A stretch of DNA of 23,357 nt from JAADHG01 sp964418645 (GTDB taxonomy: Bacteria; Bacteroidota; Bacteroidia; Flavobacteriales; Flavobacteriaceae), in assembly GCA_964418645.1 (NCBI GenBank), contig CAYQME010000039.1, positions 1-23,357 on the forward strand, written 5' to 3'. The notes beneath the pieces were generated by a model. The model saw nothing but the letters and a program-made list of their open reading frames with translations. It ran no database searches and was not told where the DNA came from. Below are positions 15,675 through 23,357 of this stretch, piece after piece. A program made the translations under genes and the position numbers. Position 1 is the stretch's first letter. Each line of letters opens with the position of its first letter.

Positions 15675-16604
15675 TTATTCATCCTTATTTTTTCTATTCT
15701 GCTCTTTCATTGCTTCACCAATTTGGTTGCTAGCAGTAAAACTAGCCACCATATCATTAAGCATGTTACTTCCGGCTTGAGGAGAATTAGGAAGTAATAT
15801 TAAGTTACTATTTGTTTCACCACCAATAGCCTGAAGCGTGTCATAATGTTGTGTTACAACAATAAGCGCTGAGGCCTCTTGGGAGTTGATACCAACTTTA
15901 TTTAAGACATCAACACTTTCTTCTAAACCACGAGCAATTTCGCGTCTTTGATCGGCAATACCCTGCCCTTGTAATCGTTTGCTTTCGGCTTCAGCTTTTG
16001 CTTTTTCAACAATCAAAATACGAGCTGCATCACCCTCAAACTGAGCAGCTACCTTTTCGCGTTCTGCAGCGTTAATTCTGTTCATAGCCTCTTTTACCTG
16101 GGAATCAGGGTCAATATCGGTGACTAGAGTTTTAATAATGTCATAACCATAATCCATCATGGCTTCGTTAAGTTCTTTTTTTACGGCGATTGCTATATCA
16201 TCTTTTTTCACAAAAACATCGTCAAGTCTCATTTTAGGCACTTCAGCACGGACCACATCAAACACATAAGATGTTATTTGGTCATGTGGATAATCTAATT
16301 TATAAAAAGCATCATATACTTTAAGTTTGATAACTTTAAATTGAACAGAAACTTTTAATCGAACAAACACATCATCTAATGTTTTGGTTTCAATCATAAC
16401 ATCAAGTTGTTGGATTTTTAGACTTAAACGACCAGAAACCCTATCTACTAAAGGAATTTTTAAATGCAATCCAGACTGACGAATACTGTGAAATTTACCA
16501 AAACGCTCTATAATAACTGCGGTTTGCTGTTTAACAATAAAAAATGCTGAGATTAGAATTATTAATCCGAAGAAAGCAAGTGGAATGAAAATATATTGAC
16601 CCAT
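15675..16604 (-). CDS. SPFH/band-7 domain membrane protein (stomatin/slipin-like)
   Basis: This 309-residue protein has one N-terminal membrane segment (about 4-23). The SPFH/PHB domain follows at about 25-190 (VKQQTAVIIERFGKFHSIRQSGLHLKIPLVDRV, then VQFKV and VRAEVPKMRLDDVF). A helical region (AAEREKVAAQFEGDAARILIVEKAKAEAESKRLQGQGIA, about 183-225) comes next, then a short variable tail. These proteins oligomerise at the membrane and act as scaffolds, often for proteases or lipid domains. No NfeD-like partner gene is adjacent, and the flanking genes point elsewhere, so its client is unknown. The gene is monocistronic between a terminator and the divergent beta-barrel gene. Confidence 0.92.
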   Translation of the reverse strand: MGQYIFIPLAFFGLIILISAFFIVKQQTAVIIERFGKFHSIRQSGLHLKIPLVDRVSGRLSLKIQQLDVMIETKTLDDVFVRLKVSVQFKVIKLKVYDAFYKLDYPHDQITSYVFDVVRAEVPKMRLDDVFVKKDDIAIAVKKELNEAMMDYGYDIIKTLVTDIDPDSQVKEAMNRINAAEREKVAAQFEGDAARILIVEKAKAEAESKRLQGQGIADQRREIARGLEESVDVLNKVGINSQEASALIVVTQHYDTLQAIGGETNSNLILLPNSPQAGSNMLNDMVASFTASNQIGEAMKEQNRKNKDE

Positions 16605-16741
16605 GGCAATTTTTTTAAATGGTTAGAAATACGCTAAGTTAATAGCTTAAAAATTAATAAAATTTGTATTTGCATATTCTATCTGATTTTTTTAAAAAAT
16701 TAAATACGAACAGATAAAAATATTTGATTACTAAATTAAGT

Positions 16742-16749
16742 TATATTTG
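16742..16749 (+). promoter_or_regulatory. Bacteroidota -7 promoter element for the beta-barrel gene
   Basis: TATATTTG fully matches TAnnTTTG, 22 bases before the ATG at 16772. It argues for that ATG over the upstream in-frame TTG at 16724, which would lie before the transcript start. A TTTG at 16723-16726 is at a shorter spacing than the usual -33 element. Confidence 0.5.
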
Positions 16750-16771
16750 TTTTCCAACACCGAAAACTAAC

Positions 16772-17434
16772 ATGAAAAACAAACAGCTTACCTTATTAGT
16801 AGTATTTGCTACCCTTTTTGTTACAATAACCCACGCACAACCGCAAAATTTTGTTATAAAAAACGGATTTAGTATCGGTGGGGGTTTCACCCAATTTAAT
16901 ATTAAAACAGATAATTTCACAACTATTCAAGGCTCTGGTTTTACTGTTGGCTTTGCTTCAACCGTAGATATACCACACAGATGGTACAATGTAAGTTACG
17001 GCATGCAAATTTCGGAAAACACATTTGATGTTTCTGGAAGGATGACTAATGATGTTATTGGGAATGAAAAGATTGAATATAAACTTATGGCCGCGCAGTT
17101 AGGGTTTTTTCTTCATGGTAAAATAATTAGAAGCAATCTTACCTTTGATGCTGGACCACAATTGCAATACAATGGCAATCTAGAATTTAAAAATAGCCAA
17201 CAAGAAACGTTTTTTTTAAATGAATATGATGGTTTATCAGCTTCAGAGATTACGGATATTTCTAAATTTAATATTAATGGCGCTGTTGGTTTTACAGCAG
17301 GGATAGGATTTCTAAAGGTAAGAGTACAATATATTTATGGGTTTTTAAATATATTTGAAAAGCTCAATACCACCACAAACAATTTTAAGGGAAATCCAGA
17401 AACTTTTGTCTTCTCCGCAATGATTACGTTTTAA
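16772..17434 (+). CDS. Predicted outer-membrane beta-barrel protein, function unknown
   Basis: This 220-residue protein is counted from the ATG at 16772, which opens a signal peptide (MKNKQLTLLVVFATLFVTITHAQ). The frame extends further upstream, but that part does not resemble a secretory N terminus and overlaps the promoter element. The mature part alternates polar and hydrophobic residues in strand-like blocks with Gly-rich turns (GFSIGGGFTQFNIKT, GFTVGFASTVDI, GAVGFTAGIGFLKVRVQYIYGF) and ends with FVFSAMITF, a terminal aromatic strand typical of outer-membrane barrels. It resembles the small OMP-beta-barrel/PorT-like proteins of Bacteroidota, but I cannot assign a specific member. Confidence 0.75.
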   Translation: MKNKQLTLLVVFATLFVTITHAQPQNFVIKNGFSIGGGFTQFNIKTDNFTTIQGSGFTVGFASTVDIPHRWYNVSYGMQISENTFDVSGRMTNDVIGNEKIEYKLMAAQLGFFLHGKIIRSNLTFDAGPQLQYNGNLEFKNSQQETFFLNEYDGLSASEITDISKFNINGAVGFTAGIGFLKVRVQYIYGFLNIFEKLNTTTNNFKGNPETFVFSAMITF

Positions 17435-17442
17435 CAACCTAT

Positions 17443-17470
17443 TGTCATTACCGAGTAGGCGGGAATCTCA
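17443..17470. repeat. Small interspersed palindromic repeat between convergent genes
   Basis: TGTCATTACCGAGTAGGCGG followed by GAATCTCA has the GTCATT...GGCGGGAATC form of short dispersed repeats common in intergenic DNA of Bacteroidota. ATTACCG (17447-17453) and CGGGAAT (17460-17466) form a near-perfect stem with one mismatch. It fills much of the 46-base gap between the beta-barrel gene and gltX, and may act as a shared 3' hairpin. Confidence 0.6.
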
Positions 17471-17480
17471 TAATTCTCAT

Positions 17481-19070
17481 TTAAATTGCTTTAATCATAG
17501 CCTCAATCCGATTTAGTGTTTCGGTTTTTCCTATCAAAAACATAATATTAAAAACATCAGGACCTTGCAATGCGCCAACCAAAGCCAATCGTAAAGGCAT
17601 CATTACCTTTCCAAACCCAATGTCATTGGTTGTTATCCAACCCTTAATTTGTGTTTGAATATTTTCAATAGTATAGTCATCAACACTATTAACAATTGAG
17701 AGTAATTTGCTTATTAATTCTTTGGTTTCGTCTTTAATAGCTTTTTTAAATGCTTTTTCATTATAAGTTTCCGGAGCAACAAAAAAGAAATGACTTAAAC
17801 CCCAAAAATCGCTTACAAAAGTGGCACGTTCTTTTATTTGTCCAATAACTAAGGAGACATAATCAATATCAATGTCATTAAGAGGAGTTTGCGACGTGAT
17901 AATCTCATTGTTTGGAACAGATTGCTTCGTTTCACTCGCAATGACGTTTAGTTGATTATTTAGTATTGGTAAAAACTGTTTAGCTAATTCATCATTATTT
18001 TGTTTCTGCATATAATGAAGATTAAACCATTTGATTTTATCAGGATCAAAACGAGCACCTGCTTTATGTACCCGCTCTAATTCAAAGGTGCTTATTAATT
18101 TCTCTAAACTAAAAATTTCTTGTTCTGTTCCTGGATTCCAACCCAAAAGCGCTAAGAAATTAACCATAGCTTCCGGAAAATAGCCATCTTCTTTATAACC
18201 CCTTGAAACGTCACCGGTAGTTGGATCTTTCCACCCTAAAGGAAATACTGGAAAACCAAGTTTATCGCCATCACGCTTGCTTAATTTTCCTTTTCCTGTG
18301 GGTTTTAATATTAAAGGAAGGTGTGCAAATTCAGGAACTTTCCAACTAAAGGCCTTATATAATTGATAGTGTAAAGCAAGCGATGGCAGCCATTCTTCAC
18401 CACGAATCACATGAGAAATTCCCATTAAATGATCATCTATAATATTTGCCAAATGATAGGTTGGCATGCCATCTGCTTTAAATAATACTTTATCATCCAA
18501 TACATTAGTGTCAATTTTTATATTGCCTCGAATAATATCGGTTAAATATAAAGTTTTATCTTGTGGAGACTTAAACCGAATCACATAATCAATACCAGCA
18601 TCAATTCTGGATTGAGTATCTTCAGGCGACAGTGCTAAAGAATTTACTAAACGACCTTTTTCTCTGTTATGCCAGTTATATACAAAGGTTTTACCCTTCG
18701 ATTCGTGACCTTTTCTATAAAAATCTAGTTCTTTGGTAGTGTCAAATGCGTAATATGCTTTTCCTTCATCAACTAATTTCTTAGCATAATCTCTATAGAT
18801 ATGCTTGCGCTCACTTTGTCTATAAGGCCCAAATTCACCTTCTTTTCCCGGACCTTCATCAAAAGGAATACCACACCAATTTAAGGCATCAATAATATAC
18901 TGTTCCGCACCTTCAACATAACGGTTTTGGTCGGTATCTTCAATACGAAGCACAAATGTGCCCCTATGTTTTTTAGCAAATAAATAATTATAAAGCGCTG
19001 TTCTCACGCCTCCAATATGTAAAGGTCCTGTTGGACTTGGTGCAAAACGCACACGAACAGAGTTACTCAT
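17481..19070 (-). CDS. gltX: Glutamyl-tRNA synthetase with an in-frame repeat-derived insertion
   Basis: This 529-residue class I synthetase has RFAPSPTGPLHIGGVRTALYNYL (HIGH equivalent HIGG at 18-21), the GluRS zinc-less connective region, and KLSKR (KMSKS equivalent) at 262-266. The helical anticodon-binding domain has ARFDPDKIKWFNLHYM and IKERATFVSDFWGLSHFFFVAP. Residues 375-396, starting NVIASETKQSVPNNEI, are the translation of a small dispersed repeat on the coding strand (CGTCATTGCGAGTGAAACG...). The insert sits in a loop before the IKERATF helix, keeps the frame and should be tolerated. The enzyme charges tRNA-Glu. GlnRS is also encoded in this window, so mischarging of tRNA-Gln is not required. 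Confidence 0.95.
   Translation of the reverse strand: MSNSVRVRFAPSPTGPLHIGGVRTALYNYLFAKKHRGTFVLRIEDTDQNRYVEGAEQYIIDALNWCGIPFDEGPGKEGEFGPYRQSERKHIYRDYAKKLVDEGKAYYAFDTTKELDFYRKGHESKGKTFVYNWHNREKGRLVNSLALSPEDTQSRIDAGIDYVIRFKSPQDKTLYLTDIIRGNIKIDTNVLDDKVLFKADGMPTYHLANIIDDHLMGISHVIRGEEWLPSLALHYQLYKAFSWKVPEFAHLPLILKPTGKGKLSKRDGDKLGFPVFPLGWKDPTTGDVSRGYKEDGYFPEAMVNFLALLGWNPGTEQEIFSLEKLISTFELERVHKAGARFDPDKIKWFNLHYMQKQNNDELAKQFLPILNNQLNVIASETKQSVPNNEIITSQTPLNDIDIDYVSLVIGQIKERATFVSDFWGLSHFFFVAPETYNEKAFKKAIKDETKELISKLLSIVNSVDDYTIENIQTQIKGWITTNDIGFGKVMMPLRLALVGALQGPDVFNIMFLIGKTETLNRIEAMIKAI
17886..17946 (-). repeat. Interspersed palindromic repeat inserted within gltX
   Basis: On the gltX coding strand the element starts CGTCATTGCGAGTGAAACG and continues through AAGCAATCTG. 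After a short spacer it returns as AATGAGATTATCACGTCGC, a degraded inverted second half in which AATGAGATT and GTCGCAA are still recognisable. It is translated in frame as NVIASETKQS and onward. The ends (GTCATT and AATCTC) resemble the element at 17443-17470. Confidence 0.75.
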
Positions 19071-19086
19071 GTGTATTAACTTTCGG

Positions 19087-19094
19087 CAAAGATA
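19087..19094 (-). promoter_or_regulatory. Bacteroidota -7 promoter element for gltX
   Basis: On the minus strand this reads TATCTTTG, a full match to TAnnTTTG and one of its most typical forms. It lies 16 bases before the gltX ATG, which implies a very short leader and separate transcription from the upstream hydroxylase gene. Confidence 0.6.
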
Positions 19095-19120
19095 AAACGA
19101 TAATTATGAAAAGAAATATT

Positions 19121-20164
19121 TTATACCAAAATCATTTCTTTGGGCACACGTTTATTCATAATATAAAACCACAATGGAGGAATTAAAGTCAATACCATTG
19201 AGGTTGGATAACCAAAAGGTAATTGAGGGCTTTCGTCATGGCACTCTAAAATTTGATACTTTTTTGAAGATTTATAATGATGGTCGCTATGCCTTGTAAG
19301 TTCATATAAAATAATTCTACCCACAACATGGTTTGAATTCCACGAATGAATTTCTTTAACGCGCTCGTAACGATTAGAATCATTTTTTAACCGCAATAAA
19401 CCATAATGTTCAATATAGTTTACAGTTTCAAGAAGTAAAAATGCTGTTAAAGCCGTTAATAAAGCAAAAATCAATCCTATTTCATCAAAAATTAAAAATA
19501 TAGTAGTAAGGTATGATGCTTGAAGAATTGCAAACCAAAACATATCGTTTTTCAAAGAGAGGAAGGAGTGATTATTGTTTTTTAAAAGGGATATTTGAAT
19601 CCTCCAAGCGCTTATATATTGTCTAATGGTTGAGGTAATCCAAAACGAATAGACATTTTGATTGTATCTTGCAGTTGCAGGATCTTCTTTTGTAGCAGCA
19701 TGCAAGTGATGCCCGTGATTATGCTCAATAAAAAAGTGCATATAAAGCGAAGGAAGCAATAACAATTTACCTATAAAACGGTCATTACTATGTAACCTAT
19801 GACCAAGTTCATGCCCAACATTAATGCCGTTTATCCCTAAAACCATTCCAGTTGTTAACACCAAACCAATATATTCAAAAGTTTTAAGAGAGCCTGACGA
19901 CACTTCTAATAAAGCCCAAATCAACACTAAAAACACGATTGGTGAATTAAGGTATAACAGCCAATTAAAAAGCGGGTTTACTTTTCTATTTTCTGTTTCT
20001 TCTTTAGTAAAATTAGCGTTATTTTGAGGCAATAAAAGCTCTAAAACAGGAATAAAAACATAAGCATATACAGGCGTTAAGTAAAACCAAATATCTTTTA
20101 AACACATTCCAATTACAGCACATAGTGGAATACTGAGTGCTGCTAAATATTTCAGGTCTTTCAT
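19121..20164 (-). CDS. AlkB-type alkane 1-monooxygenase-like membrane di-iron hydroxylase
   Basis: This 347-residue membrane protein has about six hydrophobic segments. It carries the full eight-His set in AlkB spacing and context: HELGHR at 118-123, EHNHGHHLHAATKEDPATAR from 147, NYIEHYGLLR at 249-258 (the AlkB NYxEHYGL signature), and LTRHSDHHYKSSKKYQ from 289. The HYG motif and the EDPATAR stretch separate AlkB from ordinary fatty-acid desaturases. The family hydroxylates terminal methyl groups of medium-chain alkanes at the inner membrane, using rubredoxin and rubredoxin reductase. Neither partner is in the window, and the gene sits among housekeeping genes, so its physiological substrate may be an alkane or another lipid-like molecule. 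It is 50 bases upstream of gltX on the same strand. Confidence 0.87.
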   Translation of the reverse strand: MKDLKYLAALSIPLCAVIGMCLKDIWFYLTPVYAYVFIPVLELLLPQNNANFTKEETENRKVNPLFNWLLYLNSPIVFLVLIWALLEVSSGSLKTFEYIGLVLTTGMVLGINGINVGHELGHRLHSNDRFIGKLLLLPSLYMHFFIEHNHGHHLHAATKEDPATARYNQNVYSFWITSTIRQYISAWRIQISLLKNNNHSFLSLKNDMFWFAILQASYLTTIFLIFDEIGLIFALLTALTAFLLLETVNYIEHYGLLRLKNDSNRYERVKEIHSWNSNHVVGRIILYELTRHSDHHYKSSKKYQILECHDESPQLPFGYPTSMVLTLIPPLWFYIMNKRVPKEMILV

Positions 20165-20235
20165 ATTTATAATAAAACAATTATCGATTAAACAAATACA
20201 ACAATTTGTAATAGATACTTTAACAGAATGTTATA

Positions 20236-20243
20236 TAATTTTG
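20236..20243 (+). promoter_or_regulatory. Bacteroidota -7 promoter element for the DUF4175 gene
   Basis: TAATTTTG fully matches TAnnTTTG. It begins inside the codons that follow the in-frame ATG at 20228. Transcription would then start at about 20250, downstream of that ATG, which supports a start at TTG 20303. A TTTG at 20205-20208 is too far upstream for a standard -33 element. Confidence 0.45.
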
Positions 20244-20302
20244 CACTACAAGTTAATAATAAAATTGTAGTTTTATTAGTTCAATCTAACAAAGAGTGGC
20301 TT

Positions 20303-23300
20303 TTGAGCAATTTTAAAAACATACAACATAAATTAGAATCATTTGTTAAAAAGTACTATGCCAATGATTTAATAAAGGGAGTAATCCTATTTTTTGCAAT
20401 AGGCTTACTATACTTTTTATTTACGCTTTTAATAGAATATACACTTTGGTTAAACACAGCACTAAGAACGCTTTTGTTTTGGGTTTTTATACTCGTGGAG
20501 TTGTCTTTGTTTTTTATGTTTATTATACGTCCTTTAGCAAAATTGTTTAAACTAAAAAAAGGGATAAATTATAAGGAAGCCTCTAAAATTATAGGGAGCC
20601 ATTTTCCAGAAGTCAACGATAAGTTGCTTAATGTACTTCAGCTTAACGAAAACACAGAGCAAACAGAATTGTTAATGGCGAGTATTGAGCAAAAAGCAAT
20701 AGAGCTAAACCCAATTCCGTTTAAACTGGCAATTAATTTTAAAAGGAATTTTAAATACTTAAAGTACGCTGCAATTCCTGTTCTTATTATTTTACTGTCT
20801 TTTGTTTCAGGTAAATTCGAATGGTTTAGCGATAGTTATAAGCGTGTTGTAAACTACCAAACGGCTTACCAACCACCAGCGCCCTTTCAGTTCTTTATTA
20901 TTAATGACAGCCTTAAAACCATTGAAAACAAGCTATTTAGACTTATTGTGAACACTCAAGGAGAAGTTGTCCCAGAGAATATTCAAATCAATTATAACAA
21001 TCAGGCCTACTATCTTAAAGAACTTAATTCCGGAATGTTTGAATATGTTTTTACCCAACCCAATTCTAATATAGAGTTTAGTTTGTTTGCTAATAATGTA
21101 ACCTCAAAAACCTATAACCTCGAAGTTCTTAACGCGCCCACTTTACTTAGTTTTGATATGGTTTTAGATTATCCTGCTTATACCAAAAAAGTAGATGAAA
21201 CTATTAAAAATACTGGGAACGCTGTTGTGCCACAAGGCACTAAGGTAAAGTGGAATCTTAAAACAAAATCTACTGAGAGGGTAATATTACATTCAAGAGA
21301 TTCCATGATTAATTTCACTAAGGAAAGAGATGAATTTAATTTTAGTAAACGTGTTTTTAAATCATTAAACTACAGTCTTAACACAAGCAATAATGCCCTA
21401 AAAAATTATGAAAGTTTAGCGTTTAAAATTGATGTAATTACGGATGAGTACCCTGAATTAAATTTGAGCATGGAACAAGATTCATTAGATGCTCAAACCC
21501 TTTATTTTTACGGCCAAATAAGTGACGATTATGGATTAAGCAAGCTTCAGTTAGTGTATTACCCAAGCAATTCTGAAGAAGACAAAAAAAATGAAATTAT
21601 TTCTATTTCAAAATCAAACTTTGATGAGTTTATAAATATCTTTCCAAATCAACTGCAGCTTATAGAAGGCGTTGGTTACGAGCTGTATTTTGAGGTATTT
21701 GACAACGACGCGACAAGTCATTATAAAAGCACAAAAAGTAATGTTTTTAATTATCGAAAATTAACTAAGGATGAATTGAAAAAAGAACAACTGAAAACAC
21801 AAAGCGAAACGATTGATGATTTAAATAATTCACTTCAAAAGATAGAAGATCAAGAAAAAGAGCTTAAAGTGTTTTCTAAGACACAAAAAGAAAAGTCGGA
21901 GCTTAATTTTAATGATAAAAAGAAATTAGAAAATTTTTTAAAGCGCCAAAAGCAGCAGGATGAGATGATGCAGAATTTTAATAAAAAATTAAAGGATAAT
22001 CTAGAAGAATTTCAAAATGAAAACGACGAGAAAGATCTTTTTAAAGAAAGTTTAAAACAGCGTTTAAATGAAAACCAGGAGCAATTAGAAAAAGACGAGA
22101 AGCTTTTAAAGGAGCTGGAAAAATTATCAAAAAAGATTCAAAAAGAAGAATTGTCTCAAAAATTAGAAGAGCTTGCAAAACAAAATAAGAATAGGAAAAG
22201 AAGTCTAGAGCAACTTTTAGAGCTTACTAAGCGCTATTATGTGGCTATGAAAACAGAAAAGCTTAAAGCCGAGCTAGAAGAATTAGCTAAGGAACAGGAT
22301 AAGCTATCAGAGGAAACAGAAGAAAATAACACAAAAGAAAAACAAGATGAGTTAAATAAAAAATTTAAAGATTTTCAAAAAGATTTAGATGAGCTTAGAA
22401 AAGACAATAAAGAGTTACGAGAGCCGCTAGATGTACCTCAAGACGCAAAAAAAGAAGAAGAGATTAAGAAAGAACAACAAGAAGCTAGTGATAGCTTAGA
22501 GAAGAAAGAACAGAGCTCAAGTCCGCAAGAACAGCAAGAGCAACAAAATAACGCTAAGAAAAATCAAAAGAAAGCAGCTCAGAAAATGAAGCAAATGAGT
22601 GAGCAAATGAGCCAACCAATGATGGGAGGAGGAGGTCAGCAAATGGCAGAGGATATTGATATGCTACGGCAAATTTTAGACAACTTAGTGATATTTTCGT
22701 TTGAACAAGAGGATGTTATGAACAAATTTAAAGGCATACAAGTAAATCATAACGAGTATGCGAAATATTTACGAAAACAACAAAATCTTCGGGAGCATTT
22801 TGAACATATAGATGATAGCCTTTTTGCTCTATCATTACGCCAGCCAATAATTTCAGAACGCATAAACAAAGAGATTACAGAAGTGTTTTTTAACATTGAT
22901 AAATCTCTTGAACAACTTTCTGAAAACAGACTATACCAAGGTGTGGCAGCACAACAATATACGGTTACATCCGCGAATGCATTGGCAAGTTTTTTAAGTG
23001 ATATTTTAGATAATATGGAAAACCAAATGATGCCATCTCCAGGAAAAGGACAAGGCGGCGACATGCAACTACCAGATATTATAATGAGTCAAGAAGAATT
23101 GAACAAACAAATGGAAGAGGGGTTAAAAAAGAGTGATAAAGGAAAACCAAATAAAGGTAAGGAAGGAAAAGAAGGTAAGGGAAAAGGAGACAAAGAAGGA
23201 TCGCAACAGGAGAAAGGAGAAGGCAATAACAGCGAAGAACTAAATGGAGAATTATTTAGAATTTACCAACAACAACAACAATTACGACAAGCCTTGAAAG

Positions 23301-23357
23301 ACAAACTAGGAAAAGAAGGCAATAAGGGCGCTGGGGGAAATCTACTAAAGGAAATGG
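20303..23357 (+). CDS. DUF4175 family protein, membrane-anchored, coiled-coil rich, 3' end outside the window
   Basis: The frame is open from 20228 through the window end, with at least 1018 residues from the proposed TTG start at 20303. That start gives LSNFKNIQHKLESFVKKYYAND, which fits the short basic N terminus I expect for Bacteroidota DUF4175 proteins. Two membrane segments follow (about 27-47 and 52-75), and a third lies near 155-172 (YAAIPVLIILLSFVSG). A beta-rich region runs to about 480. Next is a long Lys/Glu/Gln-rich coiled coil (about 490-780), a Met/Gly-rich patch (QPMMGGGGQQM), a helical block, and a Gly/Lys/Gln low-complexity tail with a short Gln run. It is probably a large periplasmic-facing envelope protein; function is unknown. 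The ATG at 20228 would add 25 residues but overlaps the promoter element. Confidence 0.8.
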   Translation, partial: MSNFKNIQHKLESFVKKYYANDLIKGVILFFAIGLLYFLFTLLIEYTLWLNTALRTLLFWVFILVELSLFFMFIIRPLAKLFKLKKGINYKEASKIIGSHFPEVNDKLLNVLQLNENTEQTELLMASIEQKAIELNPIPFKLAINFKRNFKYLKYAAIPVLIILLSFVSGKFEWFSDSYKRVVNYQTAYQPPAPFQFFIINDSLKTIENKLFRLIVNTQGEVVPENIQINYNNQAYYLKELNSGMFEYVFTQPNSNIEFSLFANNVTSKTYNLEVLNAPTLLSFDMVLDYPAYTKKVDETIKNTGNAVVPQGTKVKWNLKTKSTERVILHSRDSMINFTKERDEFNFSKRVFKSLNYSLNTSNNALKNYESLAFKIDVITDEYPELNLSMEQDSLDAQTLYFYGQISDDYGLSKLQLVYYPSNSEEDKKNEIISISKSNFDEFINIFPNQLQLIEGVGYELYFEVFDNDATSHYKSTKSNVFNYRKLTKDELKKEQLKTQSETIDDLNNSLQKIEDQEKELKVFSKTQKEKSELNFNDKKKLENFLKRQKQQDEMMQNFNKKLKDNLEEFQNENDEKDLFKESLKQRLNENQEQLEKDEKLLKELEKLSKKIQKEELSQKLEELAKQNKNRKRSLEQLLELTKRYYVAMKTEKLKAELEELAKEQDKLSEETEENNTKEKQDELNKKFKDFQKDLDELRKDNKELREPLDVPQDAKKEEEIKKEQQEASDSLEKKEQSSSPQEQQEQQNNAKKNQKKAAQKMKQMSEQMSQPMMGGGGQQMAEDIDMLRQILDNLVIFSFEQEDVMNKFKGIQVNHNEYAKYLRKQQNLREHFEHIDDSLFALSLRQPIISERINKEITEVFFNIDKSLEQLSENRLYQGVAAQQYTVTSANALASFLSDILDNMENQMMPSPGKGQGGDMQLPDIIMSQEELNKQMEEGLKKSDKGKPNKGKEGKEGKGKGDKEGSQQEKGEGNNSEELNGELFRIYQQQQQLRQALKDKLGKEGNKGAGGNLLKEM

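Noticed and set aside
16724..16771. TTG at 16724 as the start of the beta-barrel gene
   Set aside because: It would precede the -7 element at 16742-16749 and adds a stretch that is not signal-peptide-like. The ATG at 16772 opens a normal signal peptide.
22747..23064. 105-codon minus-strand frame inside the DUF4175 gene
   Set aside because: The plus-strand frame is continuous through it and carries the family-like helical region. The minus frame is Cys/Ser-rich shadow coding.
23265..23284. CAA trinucleotide run as a possible phase-variable repeat
   Set aside because: It is in frame and only encodes a short Gln run in a Gln-rich tail. Length change in units of three would not switch the gene off.
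1..23357. CRISPR array, transposase, integrase, prophage or defence-system genes
   Set aside because: No regularly spaced repeats and no proteins of these families were seen. The only mobile-type signals are the two small palindromic repeats near gltX.

Overview
The window looks like a core chromosomal segment of a low-GC marine member of the Flavobacteriaceae (Bacteroidota). The DNA is strongly AT-rich. Several genes are preceded by the Bacteroidota -7 promoter motif TAnnTTTG rather than by a sigma70-type box, and Shine-Dalgarno sequences are mostly absent. The protein set is also typical: M1 and S8 peptidases, rnpA next to a carboxy-terminal processing protease, a head-GIN/DUF2807 protein and a DUF4175 protein. 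The genus cannot be fixed from the sequence alone.

Layout. (1) 1-6386, all on +: the 3' part of a subtilisin-family S8 peptidase, an M1 aminopeptidase-like exported protein, rnpA followed 9 bases later by an S41 (Ctp) protease, and a protein with two OmpA-like domains. (2) 6388-8174, all on -: the compact operon rpiB - CDF zinc/cation exporter - elaA-type acetyltransferase, with stop/start junctions TAAATG and TAATG. (3) 8175-8893: a 719-base, extremely AT-rich gap with recurring TGTTAAT elements, nested inverted repeats and, near its right end, the rnr promoter. (4) 8894-12575, +: RNase R, a DUF2807 exported protein and a LysE-type exporter. (5) 12610-12680, -: tRNA-Cys(GCA), sharing a perfect palindromic terminator with the LysE gene. 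(6) 12731-13508, -: DoxX-like membrane protein and folB. (7) 13573-15612, +: glnS with a C-terminal extension, separated by a bidirectional terminator from an SPFH/band-7 gene (-). (8) 16772-17434, +: a small predicted outer-membrane beta-barrel protein. (9) 17481-20164, -: gltX and an AlkB-type membrane di-iron hydroxylase. (10) 20303 to the end, +: a DUF4175 protein that runs off the window.

Function. Most of the content is housekeeping: tRNA charging (GltX, GlnRS, tRNA-Cys), RNA processing (RNase P protein, RNase R), pentose phosphate metabolism, folate synthesis and envelope proteolysis. Having both GltX and GlnRS implies direct charging of tRNA-Gln. The AlkB-like hydroxylase is the main accessory metabolic gene, and no rubredoxin partner is present here.

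I did not find a defence island, CRISPR array, prophage or transposase. The most notable points are a small interspersed repeat captured in frame inside gltX, the iteron-like AT-rich gap beside an apparent strand-composition switch, a probable TTG start for the DUF4175 gene, and the GlnRS tail.
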